From: Glandiceps talaboti
Lineage: Eukaryota; Hemichordata; Enteropneusta; Spengelidae
Direction: 5' to 3'
NCBI RefSeq assembly: GCF_964340395.1
Contig: NC_135565.1
Coordinates: forward strand, 22,779,709 to 22,843,708
DNA: 64,000 nt
In this document: piece after piece, positions 12,359 to 24,593 of the stretch
Position numbering within the stretch: the stretch's first letter is position 1
Layout: every line of letters begins with the position of its first letter
Program-made: the position numbers and the translations under genes
The notes under the pieces: model-generated
Database searches by the model: none
What the model was told of the DNA's origin: nothing
The model's input: only the letters and a program-made list of their open reading frames with translations

Positions 12359-12637
12359 CTTTAAACAAACAAACAAACAACGAATTGACCGTAAAAGTAT
12401 CAATAAAGGTGTGAACTTCATTCAATAAATGTAACGAAAAACAAACTATGAGATAAACAAAAATTATATATCAACAATGACAACCACGACAGATATGAAA
12501 GATGGTATGAATGAAAGACCAATATCAAAAGAGTGTCTATGAAACGAAAATTACAATACATTTTCTCTAAGGTCATACAGTTATATGCATCAAATGAGAA
12601 ATGTGTTTTGACAGAGGATTTAAGTTTGTCTACTCAC

Positions 12638-12836
12638 CTATACAATTCTTGTAACTTAGTTTACGTGGTTGTGCATGCCAGAATGTGTCAGCATTTATAT
12701 TCATTATAGTATCCTCTTTGTCCACGAATCGAAACACTTCTTGTGATTCATAATTACTCGCTCCTATCCAACAATCGCCACCATAGGAATTATCAGTCCA
12801 CTCTGGGGTGATAAGAATGTAGTAGTTCAATGCCAA
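12638..12836 (-). CDS. exon 6: C-type lectin domain 1, middle part
   Basis: Sixty-six codons plus one base, phase 0 to 1. Acceptor TTCCCCCCTTGTCCTACCAG is strong; donor ATAG|GTGAGT. It carries GGDCWIGASNYESQEVFRF (WIG core) and DTFWHAQPRKLSYKNC. The sugar loop reads QPR rather than QPD, so the galactose-type motif is one residue off. Confidence 0.88.
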
Positions 12837-13021
12837 CTGGTAGGACAAGGGGGGAAATAGTAAATTTAATTTAGTTATAAATAATAACAAATGTCAGCAA
12901 GGGCAATATCACAATTTAGTGCCTGCCCGAGGGTTTAGTTTGCATTCTTGACCAAAATTCTGATGATGATAAGATTGATTATATAAATTGTGCTTTTGCC
13001 CAAGCGCATGTGTTATAACTA

Positions 13022-13254
13022 ATTATATTATACCAGTATATTGATGGCGCAAATCGTGAGATCTGATTGGTTTAGACATCGAACTAGCGCGTCTAAAATG
13101 AGCGATAATGCACAGTTGGCACGCGTCCAAATTTTGATGTTCACTGTTCGTCTAGAACGTTGTAGTCCGTGCAGGGATGGGGGCGCAAATGAAACCAGAA
13201 AATGTTGCGTCATATCTTGTTTCCGATATTTTCAATATATTGGTATAATATAAT
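13022..13254. mobile_element. MITE-like element with 23-bp terminal inverted repeats
   Basis: Left end 13022-13044 and the reverse complement of right end 13232-13254 agree at 22 of 23 positions (ATTATATTATACC then TATATTGA). The interior has no coding capacity. The GC-richer interior (GCGCAAATCGTGAG, ACGCGTCC) differs from the surrounding DNA. No clear target duplication was seen. Confidence 0.65.
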
Positions 13255-13255
13255 A

Positions 13256-13395
13256 GCGATAAACCACCCCTGGGAATGGTATACCACTCGGTTTTGACCA
13301 GTGAACTCAATATATGCACTCGCTATCGCTCGTGCATATATTTCGTTCACTGGTCAAAACCTCTTGGTATACCATCCCAAGGGGTGGTTTATTGC
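13256..13395. repeat. 140-bp near-perfect palindrome
   Basis: Arms of about 70 bp: GATAAACCACCCC ... GTATACCA ... GGTTTTGACCAGTGAAC ... ATATATGCA on the left are mirrored on the right, with almost no loop (around CTCGCTATCGCTCG). It abuts the TIR element at 13022-13254. Confidence 0.85.
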
Positions 13396-13589
13396 TTAAA
13401 TATATAATAAGTACCCCCTGTAATAAGTAACAGAAATTATAGTAGTATAAACATTGTTTCTGGTCAAGACATTTTCTCTAAAGGGGTGCGGCGACGATTT
13501 ATTTTTATTTTTCATTTTCAACAAACCTGTCACTAAATATGTTCTTTTTATTTACTTTTTAAGAGCATGTGTATATATGGGGCAGGTAT

Positions 13590-13760
13590 CAGTTGTCTTC
13601 ACAGTTGTCTTCACTGAAGTAGGGAGGGTTAATTTTGTGTTTTCCCCCGGATCCGCAGATGGACTGGACAATCACGAAAAAAAAAGACCGACGCGATGGT
13701 ATTTAAGTGATGCACGCGCTGACCAGAAACTATTCGTTCTCTCTTTTTGCCGTATCACTT
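13590..13760 (+). repeat. dispersed repeat family, copy A
   Basis: Shares CAGTTGTCTTCA, TTTTGTGTTTTCCC, then TTAAGTGATG and CTGACCAGAAAC in order with 28880-29290 (copy B); the second half also matches 33970-34230 (copy C). No open frame is conserved among the copies. Confidence 0.6.
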
Positions 13761-14193
13761 TATAAAATTGCAAAGGTTGATGAATGAACATTATAATCAG
13801 AAAACAGTTACTCAAATGTGTCATAAATTAATACATACACAAATTGATATATCGTTTTATGTGACATTAGACCGGAAACAGATGTATGCAACATGCATGT
13901 TGTGTGTGTGTGTCTGTCTGTCTGTCGGTCTGTCGGTCTGTCTGTCTGTCTGTCTGTCTGTGCCTGTCTGTTTGTTTGTTTGTTTGTTTGTTTGTTTAGT
14001 TGCTTGTTTGTTTATTTGTTTGTTGTTTTTATATGGGTAAGCAGATTTTTAACTTCGATTTTCAGATTTCTTTTTAAGTGACACACTTGTAAAAGAAGCG
14101 AGTTACGTTGATTGGCCAAATATTATGGTTTCATGACACATGGATATTGATACACTTTTCCGTAACGCTGATTGGTTAAGTATGTGTACTTAC

Positions 14194-14363
14194 CAGGGTT
14201 GGCTTATCATAGACAAGGGCTAGTTGTCCTCCCTTCAGAACACAATCCTGGTCAGCGTCGATCCAATTCAATAGTTTATCCACACTTGAGAACCAAAAAC
14301 ACTGGTTGCCATACTGTACGCCATACTCATCACCAAACATACAATTTTTAAATGTCGGGTATG
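14194..14363 (-). CDS. exon 5: C-type lectin domain 1, N-terminal part
   Basis: Fifty-six codons preceded by two bases, phase 1 to 0. Acceptor TGACATTCACAG, donor CTG|GTAAGT. The peptide FKNCMFGDEYGVQYGNQCFW then WIDADQDCVLKGGQLALV shows the long-form disulfide and the first helix of a lectin domain. It has the same exon boundaries as exon 8. Confidence 0.88.
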
Positions 14364-14610
<247 letters not shown>

Positions 14611-14925
14611 GTATTCCCGTGCGATACACTGACGCGGCTAACTCTGGTCCACCACATTTCAGGTATTCATTCCCTGGGCAGGAGGCAGAACACATGGACT
14701 CATTCAAGGGGTGCAATTTGTCGTACAGGTTATTACATAGACACTTCTGGTTCCCAACTAAACCCGTTAAAACAGCAAATAGGGTTCCATATTTTGCACA
14801 CGTGTTGATGCATGTAGCGGGTGTAAAATATGTGTCGTTGTAGAAAAATGCCCAACCTCCACGAGATGTATGTAAAAATCTTATATCTTTGTAGCATCCT
14901 AAGTACGACGGTGTCAATACATTCC
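14611..14925 (-). CDS. exon 4: WSC domain
   Basis: A single 315-nt exon, phase 1 to 1, encodes one complete WSC domain (about residues 192-286). Motifs in order are YLGCYKD, a Cys pair in TCINTCAKYGT, NQKCLCNNLYD, MCSASCPGN, then YLKCGGPELAASVY, giving eight cysteines in the family pattern. Acceptor TTTTTACAG, donor AC|GTAAGT. WSC domains are putative carbohydrate-binding modules, found in yeast stress sensors, polycystin-1 and Kremen. Here it follows the kringle as in Kremen. Confidence 0.93.
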
Positions 14926-15433
14926 CTGTAAAAAGAATGAAACAGAAGGTTTGACCACAAGGCGACAGGGCTCTAAGGTGGGTATCACCTGTTGATAAAC
15001 ATATTGTTGTAGCTGTATACACAATAAATCAAACCAACTTGATTTTTTGGGGTCCGCTCCCAAAACTCAACGCCCTCAACGGTGATCACAATTTTAACCT
15101 GTTTCTGTTCTGCCTATGAATAATATCGACCCCTCAGATCATTAACATGTACAATTTCTAATTATTTTAATAATTTCAGTGAATGTAGTGTGGTTTTCAT
15201 CAAATAGTTATACTCCTGTTGAACTAGTACAGGTAACAAATTTAAAACTCAACTTTCGCTCAAAATTAAAACTTGCCACTCACTACCTACAGGTAATATT
15301 GAGCACTAATTTACAAATGAAAAGTCTCTTATAAGTAAATAACCAATTTTAGTGCATATATCTTTTCTTATTTGAAATGAAATGCCCCACTTGCAGCTAG
15401 GTTTGAGAGGATAGCGATTTGAAGCATACCTAC
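14926..15433 (-). other. intron 3
   Basis: A 508-bp AT-rich intron between the kringle and WSC exons. I see no repeat or further exon. Confidence 0.7.
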
Positions 15434-15712
15434 CGTCAGAGCAATGTTGTAATGGTAAACCAACGTCACAGTATACAGGATCTGGTGACATCGGGTCTGT
15501 CGTAAAACACCAGGGTGACTGTCTTTCATCAGGGTTACGACAAAAGTTATGGTTACCCAGTCCACCGCCAGGATAAGCTCTAGCCGTATATAAATGTGAA
15601 TGTGGCGTTTGTTCTTCCCAGTTCTGACAATCTGTGCCATCTATAGCCGTAGCAACATGTCCACGATAGTCGGTTCCATTTTCTTCCATATAGCACTCGG
15701 TCCCCCAATCTC
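15434..15712 (-). CDS. exon 3: kringle domain
   Basis: A complete kringle in one 279-nt exon, phase 1 to 1. Six cysteines are in order: ECYMEENGTDYRG, GTDCQNWEEQTPHSH, NHNFCRNPDERQSPWC, YCDV and QHC (residues 98-182). NFCRNPD and PWCFTTDP are diagnostic. Acceptor GTAATGCAG, donor G|GTAGGT. Kringles bind proteins or lysine-containing ligands in proteases, ROR receptors and Kremen. No protease domain follows, so this is a binding module. Confidence 0.95.
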
Positions 15713-15912
15713 CTGCATTACGAAGACATCAATGTACAGTTAACTTTTAGTGTCTATATCGGACACTAGATATACTACACGTCGATAATTTACAATGACC
15801 TATATATGTATTTGAGTAGGCAATCTCCGATTATATATGAAACCCGGTGTCTCACTTTAGAAGTGAATTTTTATCTTTTAGAAACTTTATGAATATCTCA
15901 GTAGTAAAGGCT

Positions 15913-16166
15913 GAAGCTGTTATTAGCAAATATTTTGTTATTTTACCTTATGCAAATACACATATAAGCAATGTAATCAACTGACAATGACAATCACCTG
16001 TGCTATGAATACATATTTGTCTTGAGTTTTACTCTTTTGAAACTAATAGTCTATTATTACCATTATAATGGTTGATTTTTAGCAACATATTTAGGAAATG
16101 CAAATGTTCTATTGTTTGGATCATGAATAGGTAAGCTAGAAGAATTCAATGCTTTGTTTAAAGCCC
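15913..16166 (-). repeat. dispersed repeat, inverted partner of 29487-29745
   Basis: The reverse complement aligns along its length with 29487-29745, sharing AAACAAAGCATTGAATTCTT, AAAAATCAACCATTATAATG and GTGTATTTGCATAAGG in the same order. The two copies flank the tandem triplication in opposite orientation. Confidence 0.8.
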
Positions 16167-16503
16167 AAGGTTCAACCAGGCTATGTGCCCACGCTACGGA
16201 AGTAGGTTTGCGCATGTGCAACGGAATACGTTTGTTTATCTGGGAGGAGCATTTGGTAAATCCGACCCAGGTAGTATATCAACATGTTAGTGGCTGTTCA
16301 CACATATTGGTTACATGTAGTTCTTGCCTAATCCGAAGAGTCCCTTGTTATATCTTTTTTTCAAGTTTAGTGGCAGTGTTTCTGCTACGTTTTTTTCCGG
16401 TGCGTACGTACAGCCAGAAACGCAGTGTGGGTGAAACACGTATTTCTATAAACTTATACATACAAATTATAACCCGAAAAATTATATTTTGAGGGACCTG
16501 TTC

Positions 16504-16599
16504 TAAGTAAGTTTGTTCGTATCCAAACATTACACAGTGACAATTTGTATCATTGAAATTGTAAACTGAAATTCGTGGGTACGAACAAACTTACTTACT
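16504..16599. repeat. inverted repeat, 20-bp arms
   Basis: AAGTAAGTTTGTTCGTATCC (left) matches the reverse complement of GGGTACGAACAAACTTACTT (right) at all but one position, around a spacer of roughly 55 bp. Confidence 0.75.
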
Positions 16600-17033
16600 T
16601 GTATCATTTGTACAAGGTACTAGATTACACGTACACACGGGAGTCGGCATTTGGTCGATCGTTACCACACCAAAATCGTTAGATAGATGAGATTTTTTTT
16701 TTTACAGATTACATGTAGGTCGTGTTTTGACAACATAATCGCGTGAAAACTTCAAAATTAACTTCACAAGTATCACACGGGTCAGAGCGGACTAAGCTTT
16801 GCACTTCCATACTTACTGTACACTAGGCAGCTAGCTACGTGCGATCTCGAGTTTGGTAGAAATGTCATCGATGTTCCCGTTATTTTCCTTCCGTGTTCTA
16901 ATTCTTTGAAAGTATCTGTTATGGCTGTTTTATGATTGATTAAACTTGTATTTGCAAACCCAATATCCCATCTCAGAAAACAGTCAATAAAATCACAAAC
17001 ATGTGCTTCTCCGAGTTATCCCGATGTGTACGA

Positions 17034-20000
17034 GTACCACCCCAGCTATTTCAAAACAAACGCATAAATGCATATGTCGTGATGGGGTGAGTACGGACTC
17101 TTGTTTGGTCTCCGCTCTGTCTCTGTGCGTATGTTTGACTACGATGTCAGTCGATGTCATTTACATGACGAGGATTATTGCTGGATAGTTCCAAAACATA
17201 TGGAAACTATTTTTGAGAAATCTGGAAAGAATTTAATACGATTTCTCAACTTTCAAATTTGAATGAAACAAATATTTTATGATGCCTCCATGATTGTACT
17301 TGTAGTCTTGTCAGTTCGCGTTACGTTCATCTCCACAACATGCACAGAGCTAGAGATCGTAGAGAACAGTCGACAGGTATAGGAACTAGACTAGGCAGTG
17401 ATGTATGATCTATGTGTACAACATAGACAGTTGTCCTTGAAATTTGCTGATCATTACAGAAATAAAAGAGTTGCCAACGTTAGATTTGTTTATGAATTAC
17501 AATGTACATCACTCGTTTATCAGTATCAAATGTCGCACTAAATGTTTCAAACATGTCTTGCTTCGGGGTCATCAGAAAATTTAACTGAAAGTATGGGAAT
17601 TCTTGATCGAAATATATTCAGTCATAAAATCCTCAGGTTTCTGACAATTTCCAATACTTGTTACAAGAAAGGCTGCATTCCAAGAATATTTGGTTAGCTA
17701 CAAGTATTACATCTGATGCCATATACGTGACACGTACGAACATTGTCCAGTTTGCACCACATGGTATGCCTCGCCTCCTGTACACGTACCGTACGTCTAT
17801 CTTGTCTGTCAGTGCTACATTTTGCTTCCTCTCTTCATTTTTCTCAGATGTTTTAAGAATTTGAAAATAGTCAGTGTCAATTTCTTTTCGCTGAAGTTTA
17901 GAAAACATTTAGTTCTACTCTACGTAAACGTCGTGTTGTTGCATCCTGTAGGGGCATATGGGTTTTCGTGTGAAATGCGTGTTAATTTTATGAAACATAT
18001 ATGGTTATGTTCATTATAGGACCACATATAAAAAAATACATGTTGGCAATTTTTATCTTCAAAATTAGTTTGAGGGGGCTAAAATAAAATTTGGCCCCAA
18101 GACCCTATTCTTAACAATTGGTTAGGCAATGAAAACCCATGAATCCATGATTATAGTCAACTTCCATTGATATGGCCTTAGCAACAGCCAACAATGCCAG
18201 TATATTTTGCAAAGATAACAACATTTTTGGTTAGTCAGGCAAAAAAAAATATCAAAACATGTATGCAAATATGCCTATCAACAAGACCATGTCCATAGCA
18301 ACAGTCAGAACATTATGTATATTGTAAAGATAACAGTAATTGGTAGGTATATGTAAGGGCAGCCTGAATTCTGTTTCTCATGACCCAAACGACCCTAAAT
18401 GCCTTCAATGAGATGAAAAAAATTTAAATTGACGCCCTCTATGGCAGGGTTAGGAAACCCATGAGTGCGTATCTGAATGAAAATTATTGTTTATCACTGA
18501 AATTTGGGCAAATTCAATAAAAGAAACAGTTCAAATGTTCCTTCTGACTTTACTTGTCATTCAGAATATTAAAATATGATTATGAATTGAAAGTATCACC
18601 AACAAGTACTCATAAACTTACTATTTTTAAAAACAATTATTTTTAATTGTTAACAGACTCACAGACCAATCATTTTAAAGGTTTTACAATGGCAAACATA
18701 GAATTAAGGGCAGTATGTGGATAAACATGCAAAAATGGACAATGTTTTCCAAAGCTACGTTTTATTTATTGATGTAGTAACTAATGGATATGCAATATCA
18801 TTTGTGGTAGCGCAGAATTTTTCTTTCGACAAGGCGTGAAGGAGCAGCAATCTAAAGTTTGGTCTTTACTGAAGGCATTCAGTTTACACCTGGTATAAAC
18901 ATATTTTTGATCAATAGCGTAGCATCAATTGAATCGTTACTATACAAAGTTATGTATTCGACTGAATAGACCCAATCATTTGTATTCAAAACTATTGTCT
19001 AGTCTCTCACGGCATTATGTCGTATGCATTGTCTACGTTTCTACGAGTATAGCTATTTGGTTGGCGTTACATGTCAAGTGAAAGGAACAACATGAATAGA
19101 CGTGTTCTCCGCTGTTACATTTGATTACGTTATTTCATCGAAATTCTAAAATGAAACAGAATAAAGGACAATGTAGTACAAAATAAAGATGATAAATTCA
19201 CTATCTGAAGAATATCTTTTATAATATTTCAAAGGAACAATATGAATATATGCATATTTAGTTTAGTTATTCAGCGTGAAGGTACTCTTACATTCGATTA
19301 CGCAACGAAATTCCTCTTGGTCAGTCATGAATAAAGGTTGAAAGTAACAGCAGAGACACATTCTAATGTACCACCCAACCCCAACCACCAACCCACCAGA
19401 AAATAGCATCTTTAATCAAATTTTATTGCATTGTTAGCTATCATTCCACGTGTTTTAGTACTCAAAGAAAATCTGACATTCAAATCCTCAACGTAAACAA
19501 CATGGAAATACCCTTCTACATCTTTTGGTAATTCTCATACACAAATAACCTTCATTGCTGGGAATAAGTAGTCACATGCCAACTTGATGACTAAGTCTAT
19601 CTCATTTTGACACCATTGCAAAGTGGAAATTAATAAGCACTCATGTCTTTAACAACGATTCATTTACTTTCTAATATTATATTTCTACAGAACGTAGAGG
19701 GAGAACTGCATACAGAACAAATAACAAAAACGTTCTAAAGTAGCTGCCATATTGACTTTTTTCATTGCTCTAGACAGTATCTCAATTGGTCAAAAGTGGG
19801 GGTAAAACATTCTAAAGGTTTCTAAAGGTGTTTTACTGAGTGATGTTTCTTTTCTATCTAATATTTGCAAGACGTCCAATTTATGTAACTTGTATGCTAA
19901 TATTGAGAGGTAAAATTTCAAATTTTGCGTAAACCTAAACTTGGACTCTATATCCTGTGTAGAATGTACCTGTCCAGGATTCAATACTACATGTGTAGAT

Positions 20001-20112
20001 ACGTATTAAAACCAGATGCCAGATCTGAAAAGGAATATTTTTAACGTGTGTATGTACAATTGATAACAAGTCACATCAATACGCCGAAATTGGTCACAAA
20101 ATTGTGTGTTTG

Positions 20113-20158
<46 letters not shown>

Positions 20159-20763
20159 TTCATACTTTACACATCCTGCATAACAATCAAAGGTGATATT
20201 CCTCTGAAATCCTGTTTGTTATATCACTTTAAGCACCTTGTGGGATTAGACCAAAGAGAGTCAATGTATTTGTTTGACAGATTGCAGCGAGTAAAAAATA
20301 ATGCCACACGTGGTGTAAAGGGTTTGAGAAAGTATACTAGAATAACACAATCTCTTTTGAGTTTCACTGGCTCCCTGTCAAGGCAAGGGTTGATTTTAAA
20401 GTAATTTTACTAGTTTTTAAGGTTTTGAATGGTAAAGCACCTTTGTATATCCAAGATTTGTTTACACATACCAACAATTCTCGTTATAATTTGCATAACG
20501 ATTTTAGTCAAAATCTTGTTGTACCTCGATCATATAATACACTAAATGACAGAGCACTTACCATTTGTGGACCAAAGCTATGGAACTCAATTCCTGGAGA
20601 ACTAAAGCTGATCACTGATGTTGATTTTTTTAGATGTGAACTTAAAACACATCTGTTTAAACAATATTATAAGCTGTATTAATTTATTACCATATGTCTT
20701 TTACTCAGTTGTCATTATAGCATTTTTTCTTTCTTTAAGGAAGAGATATATTTATGGATGGAA

Positions 20764-20805
<42 letters not shown>
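17034..20805 (+). repeat. 3.77-kb tandem unit, copy 1
   Basis: Starts at GTACCACCCCAGCTATTTC and ends in a (TG)n tract. It is repeated twice more head to tail. It contains a reversed GGCGTGGTC-type repeat (about 18.2-18.34 kb), a dispersed-family fragment (about 18838-18900), an internal (TG)n (20105-20153) and a LINE remnant. The one substitution I noticed outside microsatellites is G at about 17979, against A in copies 2 and 3. Confidence 0.93.
20156..20682 (+). pseudogene. LINE reverse transcriptase C-terminus, frameshifted (unit 1)
   Basis: The first frame ends its match at FDRLQRVKNNATRGVKGLRK. One frameshift then leads to FHWLPVKARVDFKV, LNGKAPLYIQDLF and DRALTICGPKLWNSIPGEL, ending KTHLFKQYYKLY and stop. 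This is the post-catalytic C-terminal part of a CR1/L2/Jockey-type LINE ORF2. No catalytic YADD region or endonuclease is present. It is dead and truncated between two (TG)n tracts. Confidence 0.88.
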
Positions 20806-20809
<4 letters not shown>

Positions 20810-23800
20810 CACCCCAGCTATTTCAAAACAAACGCATAAATGCATATGTCGTGATGGGGTGAGTACGGACTCTTGTTTGGTCTCCGCTCTGTCTCTGTGC
20901 GTATGTTTGACTACGATGTCAGTCGATGTCATTTACATGACGAGGATTATTGCTGGATAGTTCCAAAACATATGGAAACTATTTTTGAGAAATCTGGAAA
21001 GAATTTAATACGATTTCTCAACTTTCAAATTTGAATGAAACAAATATTTTATGATGCCTCCATGATTGTACTTGTAGTCTTGTCAGTTCGCGTTACGTTC
21101 ATCTCCACAACATGCACAGAGCTAGAGATCGTAGAGAACAGTCGACAGGTATAGGAACTAGACTAGGCAGTGATGTATGATCTATGTGTACAACATAGAC
21201 AGTTGTCCTTGAAATTTGCTGATCATTACAGAAATAAAAGAGTTGCCAACGTTAGATTTGTTTATGAATTACAATGTACATCACTCGTTTATCAGTATCA
21301 AATGTCGCACTAAATGTTTCAAACATGTCTTGCTTCGGGGTCATCAGAAAATTTAACTGAAAGTATGGGAATTCTTGATCGAAATATATTCAGTCATAAA
21401 ATCCTCAGGTTTCTGACAATTTCCAATACTTGTTACAAGAAAGGCTGCATTCCAAGAATATTTGGTTAGCTACAAGTATTACATCTGATGCCATATACGT
21501 GACACGTACGAACATTGTCCAGTTTGCACCACATGGTATGCCTCGCCTCCTGTACACGTACCGTACGTCTATCTTGTCTGTCAGTGCTACATTTTGCTTC
21601 CTCTCTTCATTTTTCTCAGATGTTTTAAGAATTTGAAAATAGTCAGTGTCAATTTCTTTTCGCTGAAGTTTAGAAAACATTTAGTTCTACTCTACGTAAA
21701 CGTCGTGTTGTTGCATCCTGTAGGGGCATATGGGTTTTCGTGTGAAATGCATGTTAATTTTATGAAACATATATGGTTATGTTCATTATAGGACCACATA
21801 TAAAAAAATACATGTTGGCAATTTTTATCTTCAAAATTAGTTTGAGGGGGCTAAAATAAAATTTGGCCCCAAGACCCTATTCTTAACAATTGGTTAGGCA
21901 ATGAAAACCCATGAATCCATGATTATAGTCAACTTCCATTGATATGGCCTTAGCAACAGCCAACAATGCCAGTATATTTTGCAAAGATAACAACATTTTT
22001 GGTTAGTCAGGCAAAAAAAAATATCAAAACATGTATGCAAATATGCCTATCAACAAGACCATGTCCATAGCAACAGTCAGAACATTATGTATATTGTAAA
22101 GATAACAGTAATTGGTAGGTATATGTAAGGGCAGCCTGAATTCTGTTTCTCATGACCCAAACGACCCTAAATGCCTTCAATGAGATGAAAAAAATTTAAA
22201 TTGACGCCCTCTATGGCAGGGTTAGGAAACCCATGAGTGCGTATCTGAATGAAAATTATTGTTTATCACTGAAATTTGGGCAAATTCAATAAAAGAAACA
22301 GTTCAAATGTTCCTTCTGACTTTACTTGTCATTCAGAATATTAAAATATGATTATGAATTGAAAGTATCACCAACAAGTACTCATAAACTTACTATTTTT
22401 AAAAACAATTATTTTTAATTGTTAACAGACTCACAGACCAATCATTTTAAAGGTTTTACAATGGCAAACATAGAATTAAGGGCAGTATGTGGATAAACAT
22501 GCAAAAATGGACAATGTTTTCCAAAGCTACGTTTTATTTATTGATGTAGTAACTAATGGATATGCAATATCATTTGTGGTAGCGCAGAATTTTTCTTTCG
22601 ACAAGGCGTGAAGGAGCAGCAATCTAAAGTTTGGTCTTTACTGAAGGCATTCAGTTTACACCTGGTATAAACATATTTTTGATCAATAGCGTAGCATCAA
22701 TTGAATCGTTACTATACAAAGTTATGTATTCGACTGAATAGACCCAATCATTTGTATTCAAAACTATTGTCTAGTCTCTCACGGCATTATGTCGTATGCA
22801 TTGTCTACGTTTCTACGAGTATAGCTATTTGGTTGGCGTTACATGTCAAGTGAAAGGAACAACATGAATAGACGTGTTCTCCGCTGTTACATTTGATTAC
22901 GTTATTTCATCGAAATTCTAAAATGAAACAGAATAAAGGACAATGTAGTACAAAATAAAGATGATAAATTCACTATCTGAAGAATATCTTTTATAATATT
23001 TCAAAGGAACAATATGAATATATGCATATTTAGTTTAGTTATTCAGCGTGAAGGTACTCTTACATTCGATTACGCAACGAAATTCCTCTTGGTCAGTCAT
23101 GAATAAAGGTTGAAAGTAACAGCAGAGACACATTCTAATGTACCACCCAACCCCAACCACCAACCCACCAGAAAATAGCATCTTTAATCAAATTTTATTG
23201 CATTGTTAGCTATCATTCCACGTGTTTTAGTACTCAAAGAAAATCTGACATTCAAATCCTCAACGTAAACAACATGGAAATACCCTTCTACATCTTTTGG
23301 TAATTCTCATACACAAATAACCTTCATTGCTGGGAATAAGTAGTCACATGCCAACTTGATGACTAAGTCTATCTCATTTTGACACCATTGCAAAGTGGAA
23401 ATTAATAAGCACTCATGTCTTTAACAACGATTCATTTACTTTCTAATATTATATTTCTACAGAACGTAGAGGGAGAACTGCATACAGAACAAATAACAAA
23501 AACGTTCTAAAGTAGCTGCCATATTGACTTTTTTCATTGCTCTAGACAGTATCTCAATTGGTCAAAAGTGGGGGTAAAACATTCTAAAGGTTTCTAAAGG
23601 TGTTTTACTGAGTGATGTTTCTTTTCTATCTAATATTTGCAAGACGTCCAATTTATGTAACTTGTATGCTAATATTGAGAGGTAAAATTTCAAATTTTGC
23701 GTAAACCTAAACTTGGACTCTATATCCTGTGTAGAATGTACCTGTCCAGGATTCAATACTACATGTGTAGATACGTATTAAAACCAGATGCCAGATCTGA

Positions 23801-23899
23801 AAAGGAATATTTTTAACGTGTGTATGTACAATTGATAACAAGTCACATCAATACGCCGAAATTGGTCACAAAATTGTGTGTTTGTGTGTGCGTGTCTGT

Positions 23900-23944
<45 letters not shown>

Positions 23945-24549
23945 TTCATACTTTACACATCCTGCATAACAATCAAAGGTGATATTCCTCTGAAATCCTG
24001 TTTGTTATATCACTTTAAGCACCTTGTGGGATTAGACCAAAGAGAGTCAATGTATTTGTTTGACAGATTGCAGCGAGTAAAAAATAATGCCACACGTGGT
24101 GTAAAGGGTTTGAGAAAGTATACTAGAATAACACAATCTCTTTTGAGTTTCACTGGCTCCCTGTCAAGGCAAGGGTTGATTTTAAAGTAATTTTACTAGT
24201 TTTTAAGGTTTTGAATGGTAAAGCACCTTTGTATATCCAAGATTTGTTTACACATACCAACAATTCTCGTTATAATTTGCATAACGATTTTAGTCAAAAT
24301 CTTGTTGTACCTCGATCATATAATACACTAAATGACAGAGCACTTACCATTTGTGGACCAAAGCTATGGAACTCAATTCCTGGAGAACTAAAGCTGATCA
24401 CTGATGTTGATTTTTTTAGATGTGAACTTAAAACACATCTGTTTAAACAATATTATAAGCTGTATTAATTTATTACCATATGTCTTTTACTCAGTTGTCA
24501 TTATAGCATTTTTTCTTTCTTTAAGGAAGAGATATATTTATGGATGGAA

Positions 24550-24589
<40 letters not shown>
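20806..24589 (+). repeat. 3.77-kb tandem unit, copy 2
   Basis: Near-identical to copy 1 but about 12 bp longer, mainly through microsatellite length. Its internal tract has the variant CGTGTCTGTGTGTATG near 23890. Confidence 0.93.
23942..24468 (+). pseudogene. LINE reverse transcriptase C-terminus, frameshifted (unit 2)
   Basis: Same remnant and same frameshift as at 20156-20682; duplicated with its unit rather than inserted independently. Confidence 0.88.

Positions 24590-24593
<4 letters not shown>

Larger units (their letters stand above)
12837..14193 (-). other. intron 5, with a TIR element, a palindrome and a dispersed repeat
   Basis: A 1.36-kb intron. It contains a 233-bp element with terminal inverted repeats (13022-13254), an abutting 140-bp palindrome (13256-13395), a copy of a dispersed repeat (13590-13760) and (TGTC)n/(TTTG)n microsatellites (13905-14010). 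Confidence 0.7.

Noticed and set aside
17633-17908. 91-codon minus-strand frame identical in all three tandem units
   Set aside because: Identity follows from recent duplication of the unit, not selection. No family or splice context.
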